DNA of 9,334 nucleotides. Origin: Holophagaceae bacterium (GTDB lineage Bacteria; Acidobacteriota; Holophagae; Holophagales; Holophagaceae). The notes below the pieces were generated by a model, which ran no database searches, had not been told where the DNA came from, and saw only the letters and a program-made list of their open reading frames with translations. Within the stretch, counting starts at the first letter, position 1. Each line of letters opens with the position of its first letter. The stretch lies in NCBI GenBank assembly GCA_025355915.1, contig JANXYT010000147.1:1-9334 (forward strand), read 5' to 3'. Shown here piece after piece: positions 1 to 5,688 of this stretch. Both the position numbers and the translations under genes were made by a program.

Positions 1-197
1 GCCAGGGTGGCCGCCATGACGCCGAGTTCCCGCGAGAGGGCATCAAGTTCCTCGCCCCGAAGGAGCCGCAGCACAGCCTCGGCCTTCCGTTGGGAACCGA
101 ACCGCCCCTTTCCGCCGCGCCCGGTAGGGGCAGCTCCGGTCGGCCTACGGCCTCCCTCCGCTGCCCCTACCGGCTGGATTTCTTCCTTCTTCTTCAT
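1..197 (-). CDS. IS3-family-like transposase orfA, N-terminal part (runs off left edge)
   Basis: The minus-strand frame starts with ATG at 197 (MKKKEEIQPVG...) and stays open to the window edge, giving 65 visible residues. After a low-complexity Gly/Ala/Pro/Arg segment (about residues 9-32), the sequence RKAEAVLRLLRGEELDALSR followed by ELGVMAATL looks like the start of the helix-turn-helix DNA-binding domain found at the N terminus of IS3/IS911-type OrfA proteins. OrfA normally binds the IS ends, and in this family the full transposase is made by frameshifting into orfB, which would lie outside the window. No strong Shine-Dalgarno is obvious; GAGAGG lies about 7 bases upstream of the ATG. 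The low-complexity segment is encoded by a 53-base inverted repeat (see 121-173). The family call rests on this short N terminus only. Confidence 0.7.
   Translation of the reverse strand, partial: MKKKEEIQPVGAAEGGRRPTGAAPTGRGGKGRFGSQRKAEAVLRLLRGEELDALSRELGVMAATL
121..173. repeat. 53-base imperfect inverted repeat inside the transposase gene
   Basis: Outer arms of 14 bases are perfect (CCGGTAGGGGCAGC at 121-134 against its complement at 160-173). Inside them lie two unpaired 7-base segments of equal length, then a 4-base GGCC/GGCC stem around a 3-base centre. The whole block is therefore symmetrical about its midpoint. It is translated as part of the transposase (about residues 9-26) and would form a strong hairpin in the mRNA about 25-77 bases after the start codon. 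Confidence 0.85.
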
Positions 198-261
198 GGG
201 CACCTCTCAGGGGATTGTCCCCAATTGGGTGTCCAAGGGAATACCGGGGCGGTGGACCTGG

Positions 262-404
262 TGCCCTGTCTGAGGATTAGTGGCTTGCCAACCCTTGTCA
301 GGTGCGACCGAGGCTCCGCAGAACCCGCACTCATATTCCTTTGGCTGAACCCCACCTAGGCCTTGCCAGTTCATTCTGAGGTGAGGCGGATATGTTGAGG
401 ACAT
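262..404 (-). pseudogene. Second integron cassette gene, N-terminal fragment of a zinc-ribbon-like protein, interrupted by the IS
   Basis: The start is ATG at 404, preceded by GGAG five bases upstream. The start codon lies 23 bases after the attC core site, the usual layout for a cassette gene. The native part reads MSSTYPPHLRMNWQGLGG, then VQPKEYECGFCGASVAPDKG, then WQATNPQTG. The CxxC in YECGFCG looks like half of a zinc ribbon, whose second Cys pair would be expected further on. The frame stays open to base 207 but the last residues are encoded by IS DNA, so a 65-residue hybrid would be made at most. The N terminus is reminiscent of hypothetical proteins carried in cassette arrays (possibly DUF4145-like), but I cannot assign a function. 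The lost part is expected beyond the far end of the IS. Confidence 0.6.
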
Positions 405-427
405 TGCAACTCCAGGAATGTAGTGAT

Positions 428-551
428 GCCTAACGAATGGAGCTAACCGGCCCCGCCTGCACCGAGGCGCTGAGCGAAGCCGAGAAAGCGGGATGAAGAG
501 AAAGAGCGGAAGGCAATGCAGGCGGGGTCCGAGTTGAGCTAGGGGTTAGGC
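428..551 (-). other. Integron attC recombination site (59-base element), 124 bases
   Basis: Both ends carry integron core boxes: GCCTAAC at 428-434 (matches RYYYAAC) and GTTAGGC at 545-551 (matches GTTRRRY). Inside are the second pair of boxes, AGCTAAC (441-447) and GTTGAGCT (533-540), which pair except for one extra base, G536. Next are perfectly complementary 10-base arms CCCCGCCTGC (451-460) and GCAGGCGGGG (518-527), with a 57-base variable centre. The unequal spacers (6 and 4 bases) and the single extrahelical G are hallmarks of attC sites. The extra base sets the direction: the plus strand is the folded, recombining bottom strand, so cassettes read on the minus strand. This agrees with the genes on both sides: one ends 9 bases before the site, the next begins 23 bases after it. 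Confidence 0.93.
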
Positions 552-560
552 TGAACGGTT

Positions 561-755
561 TCATGTAAGTACCGCAAGCAAGCCGAAGAGAAGAAGGAAT
601 CCCCCAAGAATGCGGACTCCAAGAATGTTGGATGGGTAGACAGGCAAGGCCCGACGTTTATTGATTTCGGCGAGTTGAGAAGGCCAGATCTGATGCGCCA
701 AGCCTATGAAAATCAACAAAATGCCAATGATGAGCTGTTGAGTGTGCTTGTCCAT
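561..755 (-). CDS. First cassette gene: 64-residue protein with two membrane segments
   Basis: The ATG at 755 lies 22 bases after the GTTAGGC core at 784-778 and the TGA stop at 561-563 lies 9 bases before the attC, so this ORF fills one integron cassette exactly. The protein has two hydrophobic helices (about residues 8-25 and 43-63) joined by a short polar loop with KRR (33-35), which would place the loop on the cytoplasmic side. It ends directly after the second helix. A weak GCAGGT lies upstream as a possible ribosome site. Hand-counted GC is 94 of 195 bases (48%), far below the neighbouring core genes, which fits acquisition as a cassette. I do not recognise the family, and small two-helix proteins like this are common in cassette arrays. 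Function unknown. Confidence 0.75.
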   Translation of the reverse strand: MDKHTQQLIIGILLIFIGLAHQIWPSQLAEINKRRALPVYPSNILGVRILGGFLLLFGLLAVLT

Positions 756-777
756 TGAGCGGTACCTGCTTGGTGAG

Positions 778-836
778 GCCTAACTTTGAATTGGGTGGCC
801 AGGTCCGAACTGCGACCTCACCTCCCGACCTGCGAC
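778..836 (-). other. attI-like cassette junction with paired direct repeats
   Basis: On the minus strand the first cassette is preceded by CAAAGTTAGGC (788-778), the same core and flank seen at the insertion point of class 1 attI (CAAAGTTAGGC). Unlike the attC at 428-551, the bases upstream do not fold into paired arms, as expected for an attI rather than an attC. A 12-base repeat, CCGAACTGCGAC (805-816) and CCGACCTGCGAC (825-836), 11 of 12 identical and with a 20-base period, sits where attI sites carry integrase-binding direct repeats. It could instead be the remnant of a damaged attC: a GTTGGAT at 891-897 fits the other core consensus, but arm pairing is poor. No integrase gene lies nearby. 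Confidence 0.5.
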
Positions 837-858
837 ATGTAAAAGGAACGATGCCGGG

Positions 859-887
859 ATTGTAGATCAAACGGTCCTGTCTGGCGT
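859..887 (-). promoter_or_regulatory. Possible promoter driving the cassettes
   Basis: The minus strand carries TACAAT at 864-859, a 5 of 6 match to the -10 consensus. A weak -35 candidate, ACGCCA (887-882, 3 of 6), lies 17 bases upstream. Transcription would begin near 852, run through the attI-like junction and enter the first cassette at 755, which is the role of the Pc promoter in integrons. The -35 match is poor, so this is only suggestive. Confidence 0.3.
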
Positions 888-897
888 CACGTTGGAT

Positions 898-1189
898 CAA
901 CACCCACGGATGGCTGGCCTGTCTCGGATCTGAAGGCATGCAACGTTCCGACCCCTGCCCTCCTGGCCGGGATCGAGGGTTGCCGCCGGGACCGTGCGAG
1001 GACTTTGATCAGCAGCGAGGTGATTCCCTTCGACGCGAGAACAGGTGAACGATCGCCCCCAACCGGGTGGCTCCAATGATGGACCACAGGATCGGGAGGG
1101 GATGCCGGTCGAGGGTGATCATGAAGGGCTCAGAGAGCTTGAGTCACCCAAGGCCCAAACTGGACCCCGATGAAGCCACGGGCTAACGA
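898..1189. other. Stretch without a convincing gene between lpxB and the cassette array
   Basis: No frame here has both a credible start with a ribosome site and protein-like composition. A 37-residue minus-strand frame (1122 down to 1009, starting MITLDRHPLPILWSIIGA) has a hydrophobic stretch but no good ribosome site. No integrase-like motif was found in any frame. Downstream of lpxB, CTTGGGT...ACTCAAG (1138-1152) forms a short wobble-containing inverted repeat with no T run, so it is not a clear terminator. The stretch may be the scar where an integrase or older cassettes were lost. Confidence 0.5.
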
Positions 1190-2317
1190 TCAGAGCTTCC
1201 CCAGCAGATCCTCCGCCACCCGCCCCGCCGCCCCCGGCTCGCCCAGGTGCCCGCGCACCTCGCCCAGCTCGGCACGGATGCCTCGGGCCACGGCGGGATC
1301 CAGCAGGCGCGTCAGCTCCCGTCCCAGGCGCTCGGGGTTGACTTCGTCCTGCAGCAGCTCGGGCGCCACTTCGCGGCGGGCCACCACGTTGGCGAGGCCG
1401 AAGAAGGGGACTTTCACGATGCGCTTGGCCATCTGGTAGGTGAGGGCGTTCAGCCGGTAGACGATGGCGAAGGGCGTGCCCAGCAGGGCGGTTTCCAGCG
1501 TGGCCGTGCCGGAGGCCACCAGGGCCGCCTGCGCGCAGGCCCGGGCCGCGTAGGTGCGGTCCTGCACCAGCGTCACGGGGGCGCCGTCCAGGTGGGCGCG
1601 CACGAAGGCCGGGTCCAGCGTGGGCGCCACCGGCAGCACCCACTGCACCTCGGGCCGGATGGTCTGCCAGCGCACGGCCAAGGCCGCCATGGGTGGCAGC
1701 AGGCGCTGGATCTCGCCCATGCGGCTGCCCGGCAGCAGGGCCACCAGGGGCTTCGCGGGATCCAGGCCGGTCTCGCGGAAGAAGGTATCTCGGTCGCATT
1801 CGGGCTGCACCAGCTCCACCAGGGGATGACCCACGAAGCGCGCGTCCACCGGGTAGCCGCGGAACAGCTCTGGCTCGAAATCAAACAGGCAATAGAGCGT
1901 GTCCAGCGTCCGGCCCAGGTCGGGGATGCGCCCCTTCTTCCAGGCCCACACCTGGGGGCACACGTACTGGTGCAGCGTCACGGCGGGCAGCTGCTTCCGC
2001 AGCGCCTTGGCCAGCCGCAGGTTGAAGCCCGGGTAGTCGATGAGCAGGGCGGCGGAAATGCCCTCCTCCCGGGCGGCGGCGAGGATCTGATTGAAGAGCC
2101 GGTTCAGCCGGGGCAGGTGCTTGATGACCTCGATGAAGCCCACCACGGCCAGGTCCTTCACATCCGCCAGCTTGCGATCCAGCAGCGGCGCCATGCGGGG
2201 TCCGCCCACGCCGATGATCCGCAGCTCCGGGCGGCGGGCCTTCAGCTCGCGCAGTAGCTCCGCGCCATGCAGATCGCCGGAGTCCTCCCCGGCGATGACC
2301 AGCAAAGTCTGCGTCAT
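1190..2317 (-). CDS. lpxB: Lipid-A-disaccharide synthase LpxB
   Basis: This enzyme (glycosyltransferase family 19) joins UDP-2,3-diacylglucosamine and lipid X to form the lipid A disaccharide at the inner face of the cytoplasmic membrane. The 375-residue protein is close to the usual length of about 380. Visible family motifs are AGEDSGDLHGA (9-19), GVGGPRM (36-42), DYPGFNLRLAK (94-104), VCPQVWAWKKGRI (119-131), VGHPLVE (162-168), LLPGSRMGEI (194-203) and ASGTATLETALLGTPFAIVYR (268-288), then FFGLANVVARREVAPELLQ (305-323). The start at 2317 is chosen because MTQTLLVIAGEDSGD matches the family N terminus and its ATG overlaps the upstream gene's TGA (ATGA), implying coupled translation. An in-frame ATG four codons earlier is less likely. 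It marks the organism as Gram-negative with lipid A. Confidence 0.95.
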   Translation of the reverse strand: MTQTLLVIAGEDSGDLHGAELLRELKARRPELRIIGVGGPRMAPLLDRKLADVKDLAVVGFIEVIKHLPRLNRLFNQILAAAREEGISAALLIDYPGFNLRLAKALRKQLPAVTLHQYVCPQVWAWKKGRIPDLGRTLDTLYCLFDFEPELFRGYPVDARFVGHPLVELVQPECDRDTFFRETGLDPAKPLVALLPGSRMGEIQRLLPPMAALAVRWQTIRPEVQWVLPVAPTLDPAFVRAHLDGAPVTLVQDRTYAARACAQAALVASGTATLETALLGTPFAIVYRLNALTYQMAKRIVKVPFFGLANVVARREVAPELLQDEVNPERLGRELTRLLDPAVARGIRAELGEVRGHLGEPGAAGRVAEDLLGKL

Positions 2318-2988
2318 GACCGATCCCAATGCTTCCCGAACACCAGGCTGTCATCGGGCACCACCGGGCGGCCCAGGGCCGTGGCGGGCCTCTGTGCGGG
2401 GAACAACACGGCCGGGTGCGCGGCTTCCAGCAGGGCGGCCTGAGCGCGGAACAGGGCCGGATCCTCGGCGGTCAGGGCCATGTCCCAGCGGTAGCCCAGG
2501 GCCTGCAGCGGGCGCAGGTCCGTAGCGGGTTCGCAGACGCCGCACCAAAGGCGATCCGCCAGGGGCTCGGCATCGTGGATGCCGGGATGCCAGCAGAAAC
2601 CCACGGCCTCGCCATGGGCCTGGCGCAGCAGCTCGGGCACGGCCACTTCCGCGCCCGCCTCCAGCCGCAGCGCCAGCTTGACGCCCCGGCCCGAGGTGGC
2701 TTCCAGCAGCGACTCCAGGGCTCCGAGGAGCCGGAAGCCCGCCTCGCGGTTGTCCGGCCGCCGTACGGGGATCACCAGAAAATCGAGGCCCAGGCCCTGG
2801 TGCAGCACCGCCAGGCCTTCCTCCACGGGGGCTTCGCCCACAAGGTGCACGGCATGGATGGCCAACCCACGGCGCACGGCCGGGGACCAGCCTGCATGGA
2901 GTGAACCGTCCCACCGGAGCATCACCGGGGCCAGGGACAACCAAGGTTCGGGATCAAAACTGGACGGAATCAGGGGTGCGAACCGCAT
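2314..2988 (-). CDS. Unrecognised 224-residue protein coupled to lpxB
   Basis: The frame reads MRFAPLIPSSFDPEPWLSLA and ends FGKHWDRS, overlapping the lpxB start by four bases. The start at 2988 is preferred because the N terminus from there looks structured and the longer reading (from 3033) would overlap the divergent gene. No good Shine-Dalgarno precedes either. No signal peptide or membrane segment is seen. Alternating hydrophobic strands and helices, with LDFLVIPVRR, VKLALRLEAG and AVGFCWHPGIHDAEPL, are faintly reminiscent of a TIM-barrel sugar-phosphate isomerase/epimerase fold, but I cannot identify metal ligands with confidence. The coupling suggests co-expression with lpxB, perhaps a role linked to the envelope, but this is inference only. 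Confidence 0.7.
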   Translation of the reverse strand: MRFAPLIPSSFDPEPWLSLAPVMLRWDGSLHAGWSPAVRRGLAIHAVHLVGEAPVEEGLAVLHQGLGLDFLVIPVRRPDNREAGFRLLGALESLLEATSGRGVKLALRLEAGAEVAVPELLRQAHGEAVGFCWHPGIHDAEPLADRLWCGVCEPATDLRPLQALGYRWDMALTAEDPALFRAQAALLEAAHPAVLFPAQRPATALGRPVVPDDSLVFGKHWDRS

Positions 2989-3016
2989 GGGTTTATCATG
3001 GAGCAACGGAGGCACC

Positions 3017-3379
3017 ATGGGCCGCATTTTCACTCTGGATGAAGCGCAGACCCTGATGCCTCAGGTGAAGGCCACCACCGAACCTGTCTATACATTGGCC
3101 GCGAGTCTCGCCGAGGAACTGAGCCAGGCGGAGGACGCCAAGGACGAGGACCGGGCCGAGGCCCTGCGCGAGCGCCTGCAGATTCTGGTACAGAGCTGGC
3201 AGCAGAGCATGCAGGACCTCGAGGCGGAAGTGAAGGGCCTCTGGCTGGTGGATTTTGATGCCGGCGACGGCTACTGGTGCTGGGCCTACCCCGAAGAGGA
3301 ACTGGCGTTCTGGCACAGCTACGAGGGCGGTTTCCGCTCCCGCGTGCCCGCCGATCAGCGGCCCGGCGTGCAGGCCTAA
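3017..3379 (+). CDS. DUF2203 family protein
   Basis: The 120-residue protein starts MGRIFTLDEAQTLMPQVKA, the typical opening of DUF2203 proteins, followed by a long charged helical stretch (about 25-70, likely coiled coil). It then has the family's signature end: VKGLWLVDF (72-80), then YWCWAYPEEELAFWHSYEGGF (86-106), which matches the usual pattern of a Gly-rich turn, a Cys-Trp strand and an aromatic His-containing helix. The function of the family is not established. The ATG at 3017 follows GGAGG at 3008-3012 with ideal spacing. Only 28 bases separate it from the divergent gene to the left, so promoters for the two must overlap or lie inside the coding regions. Its TAA overlaps the next gene's ATG (TAATG), so the two are probably co-translated. 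Confidence 0.85.
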   Translation: MGRIFTLDEAQTLMPQVKATTEPVYTLAASLAEELSQAEDAKDEDRAEALRERLQILVQSWQQSMQDLEAEVKGLWLVDFDAGDGYWCWAYPEEELAFWHSYEGGFRSRVPADQRPGVQA

Positions 3380-3738
3380 TGCCGAGGCCGAAGTCCGGTA
3401 ACCGCATCGAGGCGGGCGAGCCCCCGGTGGATTTTCGCGCCACGGTACTGGGCATCGTCGCGAAAATCCCCAAAGGCAAGCTCGCCTCGTACGGCCAGGT
3501 GGCAGCCCTGGCGGGCTTTCCACAGCGGCCGCGGCAGGTGGGCATGGTGCTCTCGGGCCTGCCCGAGGGTACGAAGCTGCCTTGGCATCGCGTGGTCAAC
3601 ACGCGCGGCTACGTGCCCAGCCGCGGCCGCTGGTGGGGCGCCTTCGAGCAGATCGGGCGGCTGCGCGACGAAGGCATCGAGGTGGATGACCTGGGCAATC
3701 TGGATCTCGAGGCCCATCGATGGACGCCGCGGTCCTGA
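3379..3738 (+). CDS. Alkyltransferase-like (Atl) DNA repair protein
   Basis: The 119-residue protein matches the DNA-binding domain of O6-alkylguanine-DNA alkyltransferases (MGMT/Ogt): IPKGKLASYGQVAALAGFPQ (30-49), RPRQVGMVLSGLP (50-62), then PWHRVVNTRG (68-77). The active-site PCHRV is PWHRV here, with Trp69 in place of the alkyl-accepting Cys. This substitution is known from alkyltransferase-like proteins such as E. coli YbaZ, which bind O6-alkylguanine, flip it out and recruit nucleotide excision repair rather than removing the alkyl group. Tyr38 and Arg52 occupy the positions used for base flipping in the family. The start at 3379 overlaps the preceding stop (TAATG); an earlier in-frame ATG at 3277 would overlap the DUF2203 gene widely and is rejected. 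The C-terminal tail of about 30 residues is longer than the minimal domain. Confidence 0.88.
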   Translation: MPRPKSGNRIEAGEPPVDFRATVLGIVAKIPKGKLASYGQVAALAGFPQRPRQVGMVLSGLPEGTKLPWHRVVNTRGYVPSRGRWWGAFEQIGRLRDEGIEVDDLGNLDLEAHRWTPRS

Positions 3739-3778
3739 GAGCGCTGCGCATCAGGTAAACTGTCACCGTGGAGGCCCC

Positions 3779-4015
3779 ATGAAGGTGCGCGTGTCGGTGC
3801 AGTTGAAGCCTGGAATCCTGGATCCCCAGGGCAAGGCGGTGGAACAGGGGCTGCACGGGTTCGGCTTCGAGGTGGAGCATGTCCGCATCGGCCGGTTGAT
3901 CGACATGGACGTGCCCGGCACCGATCCCGCCGAGGTCAAGGCCAAGGCCCTGGCCATGTGCGAGAAGCTGCTGGTCAATCCCGTGATGGAGAAGGCTTCC
4001 ATCGAGGTGCTGTGA
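3779..4015 (+). CDS. purS: FGAM synthase small subunit PurS
   Basis: PurS is a small dimeric bridge that, with PurQ and PurL, forms phosphoribosylformylglycinamidine synthase (purine synthesis step 4) and helps pass ammonia from PurQ to PurL. The 78 residues fit the usual size of about 80. Family features are MKVRVSVQLKPGILDPQGKA (1-20), with the conserved KPGILDPQG, the central FEVEHVRIGRLIDMDV (28-43), and the closing CEKLLVNPVMEKASIEVL (61-78). The start is preceded by GTGGAGG. The ATG of purQ overlaps its TGA by one base (TGATG). The gap to atl is 40 bases; a TAAACT at 3755-3760 could be a weak -10 for an internal promoter, but no good -35 was seen. Confidence 0.95.
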   Translation: MKVRVSVQLKPGILDPQGKAVEQGLHGFGFEVEHVRIGRLIDMDVPGTDPAEVKAKALAMCEKLLVNPVMEKASIEVL

Positions 4016-4713
4016 TGCGCGTGGCGGTCCCGGTCTTCCCCGGTTCCAACTGCGATCACGATGCCCTGCACGCCTGCGGCACCGTGATGGGTTGGGACAC
4101 GATTCCCGTCTGGCATCAGGAGACGCGGTTGCCTGAAAACACGGAGCTGGTCTTCGTGCCCGGGGGCTTCAGCTACGGCGACTACCTGCGCTGCGGCGCC
4201 CTCGCGGCCCTGGCGCCCATCATGGCCGACGTGAAGCGCCATGCCGACCACGGCGGCCTGGTGCTGGGCGTATGCAACGGCTTCCAGATCCTGTGCGAGG
4301 CCCACCTGCTGCCGGGCGCCCTGCTGCGCAATGAATCCCTGCGCTTCATCCACGCGGACATCCACCTGCGGGTGGAGCGCGCCGACCTGCCCTTCACCTG
4401 CGCCATGCAGCCCGGCGAGGTGTTCCAGGTCCCCATCGCCCACGCCGAAGGCAATTTCACGCTCGACCCTGCCGACCTGGTGGACCTGGAGGCCCGGGGC
4501 GGCGTGGCGTTCCGCTACTGTTCCCCGACGGGCGCCATCGGGGCCGACCATGTGCCCAACGGCGCCATGAACGGCATCGCGGGCATCGTGAACCTCCGGG
4601 GGAACGTGCTGGGCATGATGCCCCACCCGGAACGGGCCATCGACCCGAAGCTGGGGCCCACGGGTGGGATGGGCGTCTTCAGGAGCCTCGCCGAGACCTT
4701 CACCAGGGCCTGA
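4015..4713 (+). CDS. purQ: FGAM synthase glutaminase subunit PurQ
   Basis: This class I glutamine amidotransferase hydrolyses glutamine to supply ammonia to PurL. The 232-residue length fits the stand-alone PurQ of the PurS/PurQ/PurL type. Motifs seen: AVPVFPGSNCDHD at the N terminus (4-16), VPGGFSYGDYLRCGALA (48-64) that forms the oxyanion region, the nucleophile elbow GVCNGFQIL (85-93) with catalytic Cys87, and the PHPERA box (203-208) with catalytic His204 and Glu206. The C-terminal GPTGGMGVFRSL is also typical. Start at 4015 overlaps the purS stop by one base. Downstream a weak inverted repeat (CCGGGAT...ATCCGG, 4715-4734) without a T tract may slow transcription but is not a clear terminator. 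Confidence 0.96.
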   Translation: MRVAVPVFPGSNCDHDALHACGTVMGWDTIPVWHQETRLPENTELVFVPGGFSYGDYLRCGALAALAPIMADVKRHADHGGLVLGVCNGFQILCEAHLLPGALLRNESLRFIHADIHLRVERADLPFTCAMQPGEVFQVPIAHAEGNFTLDPADLVDLEARGGVAFRYCSPTGAIGADHVPNGAMNGIAGIVNLRGNVLGMMPHPERAIDPKLGPTGGMGVFRSLAETFTRA

Positions 4714-4743
4714 CCGGGATCACAAAATCCGGGGCTGTGAAAA

Positions 4744-4768
4744 TTCCATTTCATGGAAAAACTTTTCC
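4744..4768. promoter_or_regulatory. Two overlapping palindromes upstream of the AraC-type gene
   Basis: TTCCAT-TTC-ATGGAA (4744-4758) and GGAAAA-AC-TTTTCC (4755-4768) each have perfect 6-base arms and share the GGAA at 4755-4758, so the two folds or binding modes exclude one another. They lie 51-75 bases before the ATG at 4819 in the only AT-rich patch of the neighbourhood, a typical place for an operator. They could be bound by the regulator encoded next to them. No confident -35/-10 pair was seen between them and the gene. Confidence 0.4.
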
Positions 4769-4818
4769 TGTCATCCTTCCGGAACGCCTCGGTAGGCATA
4801 TCGGTTTATTCCTGAGCT

Positions 4819-5676
4819 ATGAGCGACCCTGAAGCCAAAAATCTCCTAACCTACACCAGCGGACCGCTCCGCTTGTCCGTGCTGAAGCGCGACCCGGTCC
4901 CGGCCAGGCTGCTTCCAGCCCGGGATGCCTGGACGCTGCTTCAGCCCACTCACGCCGTGCGCGTCTGCACCGGCGAGGATCGCGAAGAGGGCGTCATCCG
5001 CTCGGGCGACCTGGCCCTGCTGCTGCCGGGCTTTGGGCACACGCTGAAGCGCCACCATTCCAACACACCGTTCGGGTTTACGGCGCTGTTCATGGAAGGC
5101 CCCTTCCCCGAGCCGCTGCTCTCCGCCCTGCAGCATCCGCCGCGCAAGTGGCAGGAATCCAGTTTCGCCGTGCTGCGCAGCCTCAGCCTCAAGCAGCTGT
5201 TCAGCATCTTCTCGCAGGAACTGGCGAATCCCGACGGCGTGCAGCTCATGACCCGCGAACTCTTCCTCATCCTGCTGGGCGCTGAGCTGTCGCGCCTGAC
5301 GGAGAAAGAGGACCGGGGCCGTTTCCCCTACCGTCTGAACCGTTCCACCCTGCAGCTGGTGCTGGATCACATGGAGATCCACCTGGGCGCGAAGAACAGC
5401 GTGCCCGAACTGGCCACCATGGCCCGCTGCACGCCGGATCACTTCATCCGCCTCTTCCGCGAAGCCACCAGCACCACCCCGCACCAGTACCTCATCGAGC
5501 GGCGCCTCCAGCGCGCCGTCACCCTGCTGGCCAACGGCGAGCGGCCCAGCGACGTGGCCAAGCTCCTTGGTTTCTACGACGCCAGCGCCTTCACCCGCGC
5601 CTTCAAGCGCCGCTTCGCGGTCCCGCCCAGCGAGTACGCCCAGGAAGCCTACGATCGCCAGTTCCCCAAGAAGTAG
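4819..5676 (+). CDS. AraC/XylS-family transcriptional regulator
   Basis: The 285-residue protein has an N-terminal domain with beta-rich, cupin-like spacing (about 12-95; RSGDLALLLPGFGHTLKRHH at 61-80), as in AraC-type sensors, a helical middle segment (about 97-165), and a C-terminal double helix-turn-helix. The first HTH is about 195-215 (VPELATMARCTPDHFIRLF) and the second about 243-264. The family signature GFYDASAFTRAFKRRFAVPP (251-270) ends in SEY. Such proteins activate or repress transcription in response to a ligand bound by the N-terminal domain; the ligand cannot be told from sequence. The ATG at 4819 has only a weak GAG a few bases upstream. It stands alone between purQ and a strong terminator, so autoregulation through the upstream palindromes is plausible. 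The target genes are unknown; the convergent exported protein and amidase are possible but unsupported. Confidence 0.9.
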   Translation: MSDPEAKNLLTYTSGPLRLSVLKRDPVPARLLPARDAWTLLQPTHAVRVCTGEDREEGVIRSGDLALLLPGFGHTLKRHHSNTPFGFTALFMEGPFPEPLLSALQHPPRKWQESSFAVLRSLSLKQLFSIFSQELANPDGVQLMTRELFLILLGAELSRLTEKEDRGRFPYRLNRSTLQLVLDHMEIHLGAKNSVPELATMARCTPDHFIRLFREATSTTPHQYLIERRLQRAVTLLANGERPSDVAKLLGFYDASAFTRAFKRRFAVPPSEYAQEAYDRQFPKK

Positions 5677-5688
5677 ATCGTTTCTGCA

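Larger units (their letters stand above)
1..261 (-). mobile_element. Left-edge fragment of an IS3-like insertion sequence
   Basis: The element runs off the left edge of the window, so only its 5' (orfA-proximal) end is seen. It contains the start of a transposase orfA (197 down to 1) and an upstream non-coding end. The outer boundary is placed near base 261 because the minus-strand sequence from about there, with ACCGCCCCGG at its core, resembles terminal inverted repeats of IS3-family elements, and because the cassette gene to its right stops making sense at this point. A perfect 10-base palindrome, CCCAATTGGG (220-229), lies between the end and the transposase start. The exact end and any target duplication cannot be fixed without the other end of the element, so the boundary may be off by a few bases either way. 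Confidence 0.6.

Noticed and set aside
778..897. Reading the first-cassette junction as a complete second attC (GTTGGAT at 891-897 as the other core)
   Set aside because: The inner arms do not pair convincingly, and the degenerate core consensus is expected by chance about once per kilobase.
658..939. A 93-codon minus-strand frame over the attI-like junction
   Set aside because: It overlaps the cassette gene in another frame, crosses the recombination site and shows no protein-like pattern or ribosome site.
1009..1122. A 37-residue minus-strand frame with a hydrophobic stretch downstream of lpxB
   Set aside because: It lacks a ribosome site and is too short to separate from chance. It was kept only as a note under the gene-free stretch.
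1247..2257. A 336-codon plus-strand frame opposite lpxB
   Set aside because: It is a shadow of lpxB with His/Gln/Gly-rich low-complexity translation and no recognisable motif.
4715..4734. CCGGGAT...ATCCGG after purQ as a terminator
   Set aside because: The stem is short and bulged and is not followed by a T run.
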